Below, piece after piece: positions 53,014 to 61,774 of a stretch of 64,000 nucleotides of DNA (positions within the stretch are counted from its first letter, which is position 1; every line of letters starts with the position of its first letter). The notes under the pieces are model-generated. The model searched no databases and was not told the DNA's origin. It saw only the letters and a list, made by a program, of their open reading frames with translations. The DNA comes from Lacrimispora defluvii. Lineage in GTDB: Bacteria; Bacillota; Clostridia; Lachnospirales; Lachnospiraceae. The position numbers and the translations under genes are program-made. The stretch lies in the NCBI GenBank assembly GCA_013036995.1, contig JAAOXG010000037.1, positions 1 to 64,000 of the forward strand. Reading direction: 5' to 3'.

Positions 53014-53072
53014 AGAAATGTTACAAAAGATAAAAGGATTAAGTCCTGTTACATACAGAAATGGAGGGAACT

Positions 53073-53741
53073 ATGGCTGGAATAGAATTGACAGGCAGAC
53101 GTTTGAACCAATACATAGAAAATTACGTAGTGTTTGATTTAGAGACAACGGGAGTGGATACACAGGAAGACTCCATTATAGAGATATCTGCAGTAAAAGT
53201 GAAGAATCATGTGATAACGGACCAGTTTAGCAGGTTAATTAATCCGTGGACTCATATACCGGCAGGGGCAACTAAAATTAACGGAATAACAGATGAGATG
53301 GTAAGGGAGGCGCCCGGGCTTAATGAGGTTTTGCCGGAATTTCTTTCTTTTATAGAGGGAGAAGTTTTAATCGGGCATAATATTCAGTCCTTTGATCTGC
53401 TTTTTTTATATCGGGTATCGGAAGAACTTCTGGGAATATCGTTACCCAATGATTATATTGATACCTTATATATGGCAAAGGAGCGTCTTCCCCAGTTGTA
53501 TCGCCACCGGCTTACGGACATTTCCGAACATTTTAATATACCCACGGATGGGGCACACCGGGCCCTTTGGGACTGCATAATGAATCAGCAGTGCTATGAG
53601 CAGATGGGAAAGCTTTCCGGGACAGGGGAAGAATTCATATGTCCCCAGTGTGGCGGCTTATTAAAGAAAAGAAACGGCAAATTTGGTGTATTTTATGGCT
53701 GTTCCAATTATCCCCAGTGCCGTTTTACAAAAAATGGATGA
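53073..53741 (+). CDS. DnaQ-type 3'-5' exonuclease with C-terminal C4 zinc finger
   Basis: A 222-residue protein. Residues about 12-175 are a DEDDh exonuclease: FDLETTGVD (Exo I), GHNIQSFDLLFLY (Exo II) and HRALWDC (Exo III). Residues about 187-221 form a topoisomerase-type zinc finger (CPQCGGLLKKRNGKFGVFYGCSNYPQC). The combination suggests trimming of single-stranded DNA ends during repair or proofreading. GGAGGG precedes ATG 53073. A small membrane-protein gene and a GNAT gene follow in the same direction. Confidence 0.85.
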   Translation: MAGIELTGRRLNQYIENYVVFDLETTGVDTQEDSIIEISAVKVKNHVITDQFSRLINPWTHIPAGATKINGITDEMVREAPGLNEVLPEFLSFIEGEVLIGHNIQSFDLLFLYRVSEELLGISLPNDYIDTLYMAKERLPQLYRHRLTDISEHFNIPTDGAHRALWDCIMNQQCYEQMGKLSGTGEEFICPQCGGLLKKRNGKFGVFYGCSNYPQCRFTKNG

Positions 53742-53812
53742 ATCACGCTGACTGTGTGATGCAAAGAAGACAGCCTGCATAGACTGTTGTACCAGAAAAA
53801 GGAGGGAGCGGT

Positions 53813-53989
53813 ATGGAAGATAAAAATTTATATAATAAGGTCATGTTCATTGCACTTTGTTTAATTGTTGTATTGCTGAGTGCCGGAATTTACAGTTACA
53901 TAACAGGCAGTAATGGTACAGATATTCCCAGAGGGAAAGCACAGGTTGTAACAACGGAAGCCGCAGTTACTTCCCCGCTCCTTCTCTGA
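53813..53989 (+). CDS. Small single-pass membrane protein (58 residues)
   Basis: ATG 53813 has a strong AAAGGAGGGAGCGGT site. The frame encodes an acidic/polar start (MEDKNLYNKV), one membrane helix (about residues 11-30, FIALCLIVVLLSAGIYSYI) and a short extracellular tail, ending at TGA 53987-53989. Not recognised. Its stop is 14 bp before the GNAT gene, so it is probably in the same transcript as the exonuclease and GNAT genes. Confidence 0.6.
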   Translation: MEDKNLYNKVMFIALCLIVVLLSAGIYSYITGSNGTDIPRGKAQVVTTEAAVTSPLLL

Positions 53990-54003
53990 CAGAAAGGGAA
54001 AGC

Positions 54004-54522
54004 ATGGAATTTAATATTGAGCGGGCATCTGGCGAAGATGCTGAAATGATGGCGGATATTATTGAAAAAGTATGGGATGACATTGATAACAAGCACTGGT
54101 TTGTCGCTGATGACAGTGAATATACAACCCGAATCCTGAAAGAAGGAAGCGGCCTGGGATATAAAGCGGTGGAAAAAGATTCCGGGACGGTTGCAGGGGT
54201 TTTTATTGTTGCGCTGCCTGGAATGAAAGAAGAGAATTTAGGCAGGGATATTGGGCTGGCGCAGGAGGAATTGGAAAAGGTGGCACATATGGAATCAGTG
54301 GCAATCCTTCCTGCCTACAGAGGTAATGGGCTTCAGTATTCCATGATGCAGCGGGGAGAAGAAGATCTTAAAAAAATGGGATACAAATATCTGATGTGTA
54401 CCGTTCACCCTGAAAATTACTATAGCAGAAATAATGTAATAAGGCAGGGATATGAAGTAGTTCTCACCAAAGAGAAATACGGTGGATATATTCGGGATAT
54501 ACTGTTAAAAAAGCTGTTTTAA
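54004..54522 (+). CDS. GNAT-family acetyltransferase
   Basis: A 172-residue acetyltransferase: IERASGEDAEMMADIIEKVW at the start, GTVAGVFIVALPG strand, VAILPAYRGNGLQYSMMQ acetyl-CoA loop and TVHPENYYSRNNVIRQGYEVV at the end. AGAAAGGGAAAGC precedes ATG 54004. Substrate unknown. It lies directly before the lar genes. Confidence 0.8.
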   Translation: MEFNIERASGEDAEMMADIIEKVWDDIDNKHWFVADDSEYTTRILKEGSGLGYKAVEKDSGTVAGVFIVALPGMKEENLGRDIGLAQEELEKVAHMESVAILPAYRGNGLQYSMMQRGEEDLKKMGYKYLMCTVHPENYYSRNNVIRQGYEVVLTKEKYGGYIRDILLKKLF

Positions 54523-54557
54523 GCACATTTAGGTACAGCAGAGGAAAGGTGAGAAGG

Positions 54558-55301
54558 ATGGACATAAAAGAAATGCTTAACCTGGTAAAAAACGGTGAGA
54601 TGGGGGTAGATGAGGCACAGAAGATCTTAAAGGATCTTCCTTATGAAGATTTGGGATACGCCAAACTGGATCATCACCGGGCTCTCCGATCAGGCTTTGG
54701 AGAAACAGTATTCTGTCAGGGCAAGCCAGATGAATATCTGGTGCAGATCTACAGAAAATTTTTTGAACGGGACGGAGAGGTCTTGGGAACCAGAGCCACA
54801 AAAGAACAGTTTGAGTTAGTGAAAGAAGAAGTTCCTGAAGTTACCTACGATCCTATTTCAAGAATTCTCAAGGTAGAACGGAAGAATAAAGAAAGAACCG
54901 GCTGCATTGCAGTCTGTACGGGCGGCACTGCAGATATACCGGTTGCGGAGGAAGCAGCCCAGACAGCAGAATATTTCGGTTCTTACGTGGACCGGATTTA
55001 TGATGTGGGTGTGGCGGGAATACACCGCCTGTTGTCCAATCGGGAGCGGATTGGACGGGCCAACTGCATCGTTGCGGCGGCCGGAATGGAAGGCGCTTTG
55101 GGAACTGTCATAGCAGGGATAGCAGAGTGCCCGGTAATAGCGGTACCCACATCTGTGGGGTATGGAGCCAGCTTTCATGGATTATCAGCACTTTTAACCA
55201 TGCTTAATTCCTGCGCGAATGGCATTTCTGTAGTAAATATTGACAATGGGTATGGGGCAGGATACATTGCGACACAGATCAATCGACTGGCGGTAAGATA
55301 A
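54558..55301 (+). CDS. larB: Pyridinium-3,5-biscarboxylic acid mononucleotide synthase LarB
   Basis: A 247-residue protein that carboxylates and hydrolyses nicotinic acid adenine dinucleotide in the first step of nickel-pincer nucleotide (NPN) cofactor synthesis. The C-terminal half resembles PurE: VCTGGTADIPVAEEAAQTAEYFG, YDVGVAGIHRLLS, VAAGMEGALGTVIAGIAECPVIAVPTSVGYG. The N-terminal LDHHRALRSGFGETVFCQGK is LarB-specific. ATG 54558 is preferred over GTG 54549 by spacing from AGGAAAGG. It heads larB-larC-larE with 1- and 6-bp gaps. Confidence 0.9.
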   Translation: MDIKEMLNLVKNGEMGVDEAQKILKDLPYEDLGYAKLDHHRALRSGFGETVFCQGKPDEYLVQIYRKFFERDGEVLGTRATKEQFELVKEEVPEVTYDPISRILKVERKNKERTGCIAVCTGGTADIPVAEEAAQTAEYFGSYVDRIYDVGVAGIHRLLSNRERIGRANCIVAAAGMEGALGTVIAGIAECPVIAVPTSVGYGASFHGLSALLTMLNSCANGISVVNIDNGYGAGYIATQINRLAVR

Positions 55302-55302
55302 A

Positions 55303-56655
55303 ATGAAAAAAATATTATATTTGGAATGTAATTCAGGAATCAGCGGTGATATGACGGTAGGAGCTCTCCTGGATTTGGGCGCGGATAAAGAAGTACTGGA
55401 AAAAGCGCTGGATAGCCTTAATTTAACCGGTTACCACCTTCATTTTGGAAGAACTAAAAAGTGTGGACTTGATGCGTACGATTTTGATGTTCATCTGGAG
55501 ACGGAGCACCAGCATAGCCATGAACACGATCACAGCCATGAGCATGATCATAGTCATGAACATGACCACAGCCATGAGCACGATCACAGCCATGAGCATG
55601 ATCACAGCCATGAGCATGATCACAGTCATGAGCATGATCACAGCCATGAGCATGATCATAGTCATGAACATGACCACAGTCATGAGAATCATCAACCTCA
55701 TGAACACAGGAACATAGGCGATATATATAAAATTATAGACCGTCTGGCAGCCGATGAACGGGTAAAAGCTATGGCAAGACGGATGTTTGATATTGTAGCG
55801 GAGGCAGAGGCCAAAGCTCATGGAATTCCGTTGGAAGAGGTACATTTTCATGAGGTTGGAGCGATTGATTCGATTATTGACATAATCAGTGTTGCTGTCT
55901 GTGTGGATAATCTGGGAGTAGATGAAATCGTTGTATCACCTTTGGCAGAAGGATTTGGAAGCGTACGCTGCCAGCATGGAGTGATACCTGTCCCTGTACC
56001 GGCCACAGCGAATATTGCATCAACATATAGTTTAAAACTGCGTCTGACCGATAATGAGGGAGAGATGGTTACCCCTACCGGTGCGGCAATTGCGGCGGCT
56101 TTAAAAACAGAAGACAGACTGCCGTCATCCTGTCAGATTCTTAAGACTGGAATGGGGGCAGGGAAAAAGGAATTTAAGCAGGCCAATGTTCTTCGCGCCA
56201 TGATTCTTTCTGAGGAGGAAGATCTGGCGGGAGATGAGATGTGGGTTTTGGAGTCCAACATTGATGATTGCAGCGGTGAGGCACTAGGGCTTGCCATGGA
56301 GTCTCTCCTTGACGCAGGCGCGGCTGATGTCTGGTATACACCAATCTTCATGAAAAAGAACCGGCCCGCATATATGCTTTCTGTTATCTGTAAAAAAAAC
56401 CAGATCGAATCCATGGAAGAGATTCTGTTTATTCAGACCACAACCATTGGAATAAGAAGATGCCCTGTTAACAGAACGGTTCTGCCTCGTGAAAAGAGAA
56501 CAGTGATGACACAGTGGGGAGAAGCAGAGATTAAGGTGTGTAAATATAAAGACAGGGAATTCTATTATCCGGAATATGAGAGTTTAAAAGCACTGTGCCG
56601 AAAGAGCGGACTGGATTACCAGACTATTTACCGGAATCTGCAGAGGGAGGGTTAA
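55303..56655 (+). CDS. larC: NPN cofactor nickel insertase LarC with histidine-rich repeat
   Basis: A 450-residue protein that inserts nickel into the bisthiocarboxylated nucleotide (CTP-dependent in studied members). It begins ILYLECNSGISGDMTVGALLDLG and has EEVHFHEVGAIDSIIDI and TPTGAAIAAAL, typical for LarC. It is one continuous frame, unlike the LarC1/LarC2 frameshift form of Lactiplantibacillus. Residues about 71-130 are a tandem HSHEHD repeat (nine full units plus a tenth HSHENH), a likely nickel-binding insertion. It begins one base after larB. Confidence 0.92.
   Translation: MKKILYLECNSGISGDMTVGALLDLGADKEVLEKALDSLNLTGYHLHFGRTKKCGLDAYDFDVHLETEHQHSHEHDHSHEHDHSHEHDHSHEHDHSHEHDHSHEHDHSHEHDHSHEHDHSHEHDHSHENHQPHEHRNIGDIYKIIDRLAADERVKAMARRMFDIVAEAEAKAHGIPLEEVHFHEVGAIDSIIDIISVAVCVDNLGVDEIVVSPLAEGFGSVRCQHGVIPVPVPATANIASTYSLKLRLTDNEGEMVTPTGAAIAAALKTEDRLPSSCQILKTGMGAGKKEFKQANVLRAMILSEEEDLAGDEMWVLESNIDDCSGEALGLAMESLLDAGAADVWYTPIFMKKNRPAYMLSVICKKNQIESMEEILFIQTTTIGIRRCPVNRTVLPREKRTVMTQWGEAEIKVCKYKDREFYYPEYESLKALCRKSGLDYQTIYRNLQREG
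55513..55692 (+). repeat. 18-bp tandem repeat within larC
   Basis: Nine full 18-bp units from 55513 to 55674 encode HSHEHD; a tenth, degenerate unit (55675-55692) encodes HSHENH. The units differ only at synonymous positions (GAA/GAG, CAC/CAT, AGC/AGT), showing selection for the peptide while unit number can change by slippage. Confidence 0.9.
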
Positions 56656-56661
56656 GATTAC

Positions 56662-57483
56662 ATGGATGAAGACTTACGAAGTCTCAGGATAAAACTGGAA
56701 GAGGCAATGGGAGAGTACGCCAAAGAAGACATCTGTCTTGCTTTTTCCGGTGGAGTTGACTCCAGTCTCCTGTTAAAAGTTGCGGCAAAAGCGGTGGAAA
56801 AGACGGGGAAAAAGGTGTATGCTGTTACATTTGACAGCAGGCTCCATCCATCCTGCGATCTTCAAATTGCTTCCAACGTGGCAAAAGAGCTGGGAGGAAT
56901 TCACGAAATAATTACCGTAGATGAGCTGGAGCAGGAGGAGATTCGCTTCAATCCGGTAGACAGATGTTATTTATGCAAGAAAAAGCTGTTTTTAAGCCTG
57001 AAGGAATTTGCAGGGGAAAGAAATATTCCTGTTATTATGGATGGAACCAATGAAGATGATATGCATGTGTACCGTCCTGGTATCAGAGCTTTAAAAGAAC
57101 TGGGAATCATCAGCCTTCTGGCAGAGCTTCATATCACCAAGGCGCAGGTAAAGGCATTAGCGGCGGAATATGGAATCTCTGTGGCACAGAGACCATCAGC
57201 TCCCTGCATGGCAACCAGGCTGCCATATAATACAGAGATAGATTATGATATTCTAAGTAGAATCGGCGAGGGGGAGGAATTTCTCCGATCCCGTTTTAAT
57301 GGGAACGTTCGGCTGCGGCTGCATAAGGATATTGTGCGGATTGAAGTGGATCAGGATTCCTTTGACAGTGTTTTAAAAGACAGGGTTGCTGTGATCTCTT
57401 ACTTAAAAGAACTTGGCTTTGCCTATATTACTTTGGATTTGGAAGGGTTTCGCTCTGGAAGCATGGATGTGGGGATTCAATAA
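56662..57483 (+). CDS. larE: NPN cofactor sulfur transferase LarE, three-cysteine type
   Basis: A 273-residue PP-loop ATP pyrophosphatase (SGGVDSSLLL, about residues 29-38) that adds sulfur to the cofactor carboxylates. It has PSAPCMATRLPY (C182), matching the sacrificial cysteine position of Lactiplantibacillus LarE, and in addition a CxxC in RCYLCKKK (C102, C105) that, as I recall, the Lactiplantibacillus protein lacks. Three such cysteines hold a [4Fe-4S] cluster in the Thermotoga-type enzyme, which would make this a catalytic rather than single-turnover LarE. Starts 6 bp after larC. Confidence 0.9.
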   Translation: MDEDLRSLRIKLEEAMGEYAKEDICLAFSGGVDSSLLLKVAAKAVEKTGKKVYAVTFDSRLHPSCDLQIASNVAKELGGIHEIITVDELEQEEIRFNPVDRCYLCKKKLFLSLKEFAGERNIPVIMDGTNEDDMHVYRPGIRALKELGIISLLAELHITKAQVKALAAEYGISVAQRPSAPCMATRLPYNTEIDYDILSRIGEGEEFLRSRFNGNVRLRLHKDIVRIEVDQDSFDSVLKDRVAVISYLKELGFAYITLDLEGFRSGSMDVGIQ

Positions 57484-57509
57484 TTTAAAATTATTACAGG
57501 GGGGATAGT

Positions 57510-58601
57510 ATGCATAAGTTAGGTATTTCAATTTACCCGGAACACAGCACAAAAAGTGAAATAGAAAGCTACATGAAACTGGCATCTGGGTATGGTTTCA
57601 ATAGAATCTTCACCTGTTTGCTGTCAGTTAGAAAATCAAGGGAAGAGATTATAAATGAGTTTGCTGAATTTATGGAACTTGCACACCAGTACGGGTTTGA
57701 AGTTGCTGTAGATACGAATCCGGCGGTATTTGAATATCTGGGAGCGACTCCCTTTGAAATAAAACCATTTGCTGATTTAGGAGTCGATATTATCCGATTG
57801 GATGGGCATTTCGGAGATCTGGAAGATATTGCAATTACCAGGAATCCCTATATGATACCCATTGAATTTAATGGATCATCCAATATGGATCTGGATTTAT
57901 TGGTGGAGCGGGGCGCTGATCGGTGGAATATTGTGACGTGTCATAATTTTTATCCGCAACGATATTCAGGGCTTGGTTGGAACCGTTTTCTGAATCTGAC
58001 TGGGAAATATAAAAAAAGCGGATTCAGGACTGCGGCTTTTGTTTCCAGTCAAAATAAGAACGCCTTTGGACCGTGGCCGGTAAAAGCAGGGCTGCCTACC
58101 TGTGAAATTCACCGCAATCTCCCTATAGATTTGCAAATGAGGCATTTGCTGGCCACCAATTTAATTGATGATATAATTATAGGTAATTGCTTTGCATCAG
58201 AAGAAGAGTTAAGGCTTATGTCTGAAGTGGATTGCAGTAAGATTACGTTTCATATTGAGACAGTGAAAGACTGTACAGAATCTGAAAGAGAGCTTATATT
58301 TGAATACAGACATCTGTCAAGAGGAGATGCCTCTGATTATATGATACGTTCGTCCTGGCCCAGAGAAACGTATAGGAATAAAAGTATCCCTTACAGGGAA
58401 GCAAAAGGGGATTTCTTTCACAAAGGAGATGTGGTTGCAGTAAACGATAATCTGGCACATTACAGAGGAGAACTTCAAATTGTGATTCAGGATATGCCAA
58501 ATGATGGAGAAAGAAACCTGATAGGGAAAATACCGGGGGAAGAATGGATTCTGTTGGATTGTCTGCTGCCTGAATATGAATTTGGATTCATACATAACTG
58601 A
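57510..58601 (+). CDS. MupG/DUF871-family protein (6-phospho-N-acetylmuramidase-like, GH170)
   Basis: A 363-residue protein with an N-terminal TIM-barrel (LGISIYPEHSTKSEIESYMKLASGYGFNRIFTCLLS, VDTNPAVFEYLG, DIIRLDGHFG, IEFNGSS) and a C-terminal beta domain (about 250-363). Characterised MupG cleaves MurNAc-6-phosphate-GlcNAc during cell-wall recycling. CAGGGGGGATAGT precedes ATG 57510. It follows larE by 26 bp and may be co-transcribed, but none of the usual partners (MurP PTS, MurQ, MurR) is near, so its substrate here is uncertain. Confidence 0.82.
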   Translation: MHKLGISIYPEHSTKSEIESYMKLASGYGFNRIFTCLLSVRKSREEIINEFAEFMELAHQYGFEVAVDTNPAVFEYLGATPFEIKPFADLGVDIIRLDGHFGDLEDIAITRNPYMIPIEFNGSSNMDLDLLVERGADRWNIVTCHNFYPQRYSGLGWNRFLNLTGKYKKSGFRTAAFVSSQNKNAFGPWPVKAGLPTCEIHRNLPIDLQMRHLLATNLIDDIIIGNCFASEEELRLMSEVDCSKITFHIETVKDCTESERELIFEYRHLSRGDASDYMIRSSWPRETYRNKSIPYREAKGDFFHKGDVVAVNDNLAHYRGELQIVIQDMPNDGERNLIGKIPGEEWILLDCLLPEYEFGFIHN

Positions 58602-58606
58602 GAATT

Positions 58607-58644
58607 GCAAGAGTGAGGGACTTTGGGATCTTTCACTCTTGCAG
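58607..58644. terminator. Hairpin between mupG-like and ABC permease genes
   Basis: A perfect 11-bp stem (58607-58617 with 58634-58644, TGCAAGAGTGA and its complement) with a 16-nt loop lies in the convergent gap. No long T run follows on either strand, so it may be a weak terminator. Confidence 0.5.
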
Positions 58645-58665
58645 TAGGTTCGGCTTATGGTATTA

Positions 58666-61026
58666 TTACTGTGCATTTATGGTATCTGCAATGGACATTA
58701 GGCAAATACGTTTTACTGGGCCTCGTACAGCCAGGATAACGGATAATAAGACAATTGTTATGATAATGGCCATTTGCATAAACGGAATATTCCACTGTTC
58801 GCCCCAGTGAGAAGTAACCAGTTTTGCGTACAGGAGCTTATTCAGCATTATCCCGAAAACACAGCCGAAGATACACCCTGTAATCGCATAGGCAGAGGCT
58901 TCTGCAACAATCATATTTATCAGCTGGCGGTTACTCAGGCCAATGGCACGAAATGCTCCATACTGCTTCATACGGGAGGAGACACTCATGGAGATGCTAT
59001 TTACAATATTGAATATGGTAATTAAAGCAATCAAAGCCATGAAGCCATAGATAAACAATCCAAACGAGTAATACGAGCCTATTACGCTGCGATTGCCGGA
59101 GCGTTCATCAGAAAAGGTGACATCCATGCCAACTGTTCTATGAATCTCATCAACATCAGCTTCTGCTGCGTTCTTAGATAGCTTCAAATCAATAATTGTA
59201 TAATCCCTTTCACCGGTCAGCTGCCGGAAGGTATTTTCAGAACAGATCATTGTTCCAACGTCAGGGGTATTGTTAAAGGGGCTGGAAGAAAGAGAGCCCA
59301 CGATTTTTATATCTGCCGTTTGCCCCCCTATGTGCAGAGCAGCAGTATCACCAGTCTTTATGGTATTTTGAGGTTCAAAAACAATGAGTCCAGTATTGTT
59401 TTCCTCCTGGACGGCATTCAAAGATCCATCCAGCAAAAAATTCTTAGCCCATCTAAATTGGTTTTCCTCATAAGAAACCAGATCCACTTTTTTTTCCTGA
59501 CCATTCACCGTAATCGGTACGTTATAGGCAAACATTCTCCCGTATACCTGCTTAACCACCGGATTTTCCTTAAGATTTTCCAATAAGCTACCTGGAACCG
59601 AACAGGTATTATCAGGGCTGACAATTGATAAATCCGGAGTCCACGGCTTCAAGGGAGTGAGAGAATGATGCATAAAATCAATTGTTACCGAAAACGCTAA
59701 AAAAAGTATAATACTAAGTGAAAAGGAACCTACCATCAAAACAAAATTCTTTTTACTGGCTTTTGCATGATGGAAACCAAGAGCAGTATCTATTTTAAAT
59801 AGTGTTGTATTTGCCGCTTTGCGCACAGGCTGCAGAGAATTGGCATTTCCGGATACGGCTGCCAATGGTGAAACCCTGGCAGCTCTTTTTGCCGGTGAAC
59901 GAGCCGCCAGCAGAACCGTCAGGATACCAACACAGATACCGGCTATGATACTGGGCAGGCTAATTCCAAATACCGGCATTCCAGCAAAATATTCCGGACT
60001 GAGAAAACGTAGTAAGGCGCACAAGATCCAAATAATAACGGTTCCCGAAGAAATGCCAGATGGTATTGCAAATTTACACCAACCAAGGGCTTCCCTCCGT
60101 ACGAATCTCATTAACTGCTTTGGTGTGGCACCGATACAGCGCATCATTCCAAAAAATTCCGTACGCTGTGCCACATTGCTATTTAGACTGCTTGCAATCA
60201 TCATAATGCCTGACAGCAAAACTAATAGAAATAAAACAGCAGCTGAACCATAGATTTGCATCATAAAAGAATTTCCGCTTTGACCAAGTAAGCCCAGCAG
60301 CTTTGTATTTTCCGAAACCTGTTGGTCCGAAAGTCCCAGTTGAGACTTCATATCGGCAATGGTACTTCGTATATTGCTATGAGTAGAAAACTGTACAAAA
60401 AAGATGCTGTTGTACTCAGCAGGCTGACCATTTGAGACTCCGGGATATAAGGAGCGAAACGCCTGGGTAGTCAGGCAAACTGCGTAGGAGTCCTCTTTCA
60501 TTGTTTTAGCAGCATTTTTGGTAAAGCCAGAGATCGTAAATTCATAGCTGGTTCCATCAGGTCCATAGACTGAAACGGAATCTCCGATTTGCAGGCCAAG
60601 CATTGTCTTTGCGTTTTCGGTAATCATAGCTTCATGGTCATTTAGTGGAAACGCTCCGTCCCGGATATCCTGAGACTGCATTTTCGTAATCCAGTCTCTA
60701 TCACTTCCCATTACAATCACGCTTTTTCCAGATACAGTATAGCCTTGTTCTCCCCTGAAATTCAGGACACCATACCAGGAAGATGCGGTTACCTCAGGTC
60801 GTGCAGAAATCAGGGCGGCCTGTTCTTCCGTTATGTTTCGGATCATCACATGCCAGTTACCGTCCTCGATACGGGCCTGCATGATCTGACTGCGTATAAA
60901 CATGTCGGCCATACCAAAAATAGTTGTGACTAGAAACACTGCTAAAACAATGCAGAATACAGACATTCTGTTCTGCCTCTTATGGACTTTGGCTGAAATG
61001 GGAACAAGGTCAAGATAACTTTTCAT
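58666..61026 (-). CDS. FtsX-type ABC transporter permease (module B)
   Basis: A 786-residue permease with an N-terminal helix (about 22-45), extracellular region, FtsX block of three helices (about 250-385), second half with a helix (about 425-447) and a C-terminal FtsX block (about 665-780). It has the same duplicated FtsX layout as the permease at 20.6-23.2 kb but clearly different sequence. Its start overlaps the ATPase gene by 17 bp. It probably exports or senses a peptide or lipid under control of the adjacent two-component system. Confidence 0.85.
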   Translation of the reverse strand: MKSYLDLVPISAKVHKRQNRMSVFCIVLAVFLVTTIFGMADMFIRSQIMQARIEDGNWHVMIRNITEEQAALISARPEVTASSWYGVLNFRGEQGYTVSGKSVIVMGSDRDWITKMQSQDIRDGAFPLNDHEAMITENAKTMLGLQIGDSVSVYGPDGTSYEFTISGFTKNAAKTMKEDSYAVCLTTQAFRSLYPGVSNGQPAEYNSIFFVQFSTHSNIRSTIADMKSQLGLSDQQVSENTKLLGLLGQSGNSFMMQIYGSAAVLFLLVLLSGIMMIASSLNSNVAQRTEFFGMMRCIGATPKQLMRFVRREALGWCKFAIPSGISSGTVIIWILCALLRFLSPEYFAGMPVFGISLPSIIAGICVGILTVLLAARSPAKRAARVSPLAAVSGNANSLQPVRKAANTTLFKIDTALGFHHAKASKKNFVLMVGSFSLSIILFLAFSVTIDFMHHSLTPLKPWTPDLSIVSPDNTCSVPGSLLENLKENPVVKQVYGRMFAYNVPITVNGQEKKVDLVSYEENQFRWAKNFLLDGSLNAVQEENNTGLIVFEPQNTIKTGDTAALHIGGQTADIKIVGSLSSSPFNNTPDVGTMICSENTFRQLTGERDYTIIDLKLSKNAAEADVDEIHRTVGMDVTFSDERSGNRSVIGSYYSFGLFIYGFMALIALITIFNIVNSISMSVSSRMKQYGAFRAIGLSNRQLINMIVAEASAYAITGCIFGCVFGIMLNKLLYAKLVTSHWGEQWNIPFMQMAIIITIVLLSVILAVRGPVKRICLMSIADTINAQ

Positions 61027-61705
61027 TCTCTTTGCCTCCCAAATCCGTCAGAACGCCATCCGAAACCCGCAGTACGCGGTCTACGGAGGTGGTAAGATGA
61101 TTGTTATGTGTAATCATCAGAATCGTTTGCTGATAAAGGCGGGATGCCCTGACCAGTAAATCAATTACATCCTGACTGTTTTTGCTGTCCAGATTTCCGG
61201 TGGGTTCATCCGCCAGGATCAGTTTGGGCCTTGTGATCAGTGCCCGTCCAATGGCCACGCGCTGCTGCTGACCGCCGGATAATTGGCAAGGCAAGTGATG
61301 GCGGCGTTCGAAAAGCCCTAAGACTTCTAAAATTTCATTCACAGCCGATTGATCGGGTTTCTGGTAATCCAGAAGAATGGGAAACATAATATTTTGTTCC
61401 ACAGTCAATTCTGCAACAAGCTGGAAGGATTGAAATACAAAGCCGATATTACGCCGCCTGAAAATGGTACGCTGTTCTTCTTTCATGGAGAATAAATCAT
61501 TTCCGTCCATATAGATATTTCCGGCTGTAGGGGTATCCAGGGCTCCAATACAATTAAGCAGCGTACTTTTACCGGAACCTGATTCTCCAACTACTGCAGC
61601 AAATTCTCCCTGTTCTAATGTAAAAGAGACATCTTTCAGGGCATTTACCTGATTTTCACCTTTTCCATAGGTTTTTGATAAATGCCGTACTTCTAAAATC
61701 TCCAT
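61010..61705 (-). CDS. ABC transporter ATP-binding protein, MacB/LolD type (module B)
   Basis: A 231-residue ATPase: Walker A GESGSGKST, signature LSGGQQQR, Walker B LILADEPTGNLDS and switch MITHNNHL. It is a paralogue of the module A ATPase (shared VYGKG/TYGKGxxQV start, IFRRRxxGxxxQ Q-loop region). AAAGGAGGTACTGATA precedes its ATG. A 69-bp gap separates it from the kinase gene. Confidence 0.9.
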   Translation of the reverse strand: MEILEVRHLSKTYGKGENQVNALKDVSFTLEQGEFAAVVGESGSGKSTLLNCIGALDTPTAGNIYMDGNDLFSMKEEQRTIFRRRNIGFVFQSFQLVAELTVEQNIMFPILLDYQKPDQSAVNEILEVLGLFERRHHLPCQLSGGQQQRVAIGRALITRPKLILADEPTGNLDSKNSQDVIDLLVRASRLYQQTILMITHNNHLTTSVDRVLRVSDGVLTDLGGKENEKLS

Positions 61706-61774
61706 ATTATCAGTACCTCCTTTCTAAAGAGAATAACAGGTACATCTTACAATCGGGTGAATAACAGCTTACAG

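Noticed and set aside
55423..55851. Minus-strand frame of 142 codons rich in Met, Val, Ile and Ala across larC
   Set aside because: It is the mirror of the histidine repeat (CAT/ATG codons read backwards); no ribosome binding site and larC is clearly the real gene.
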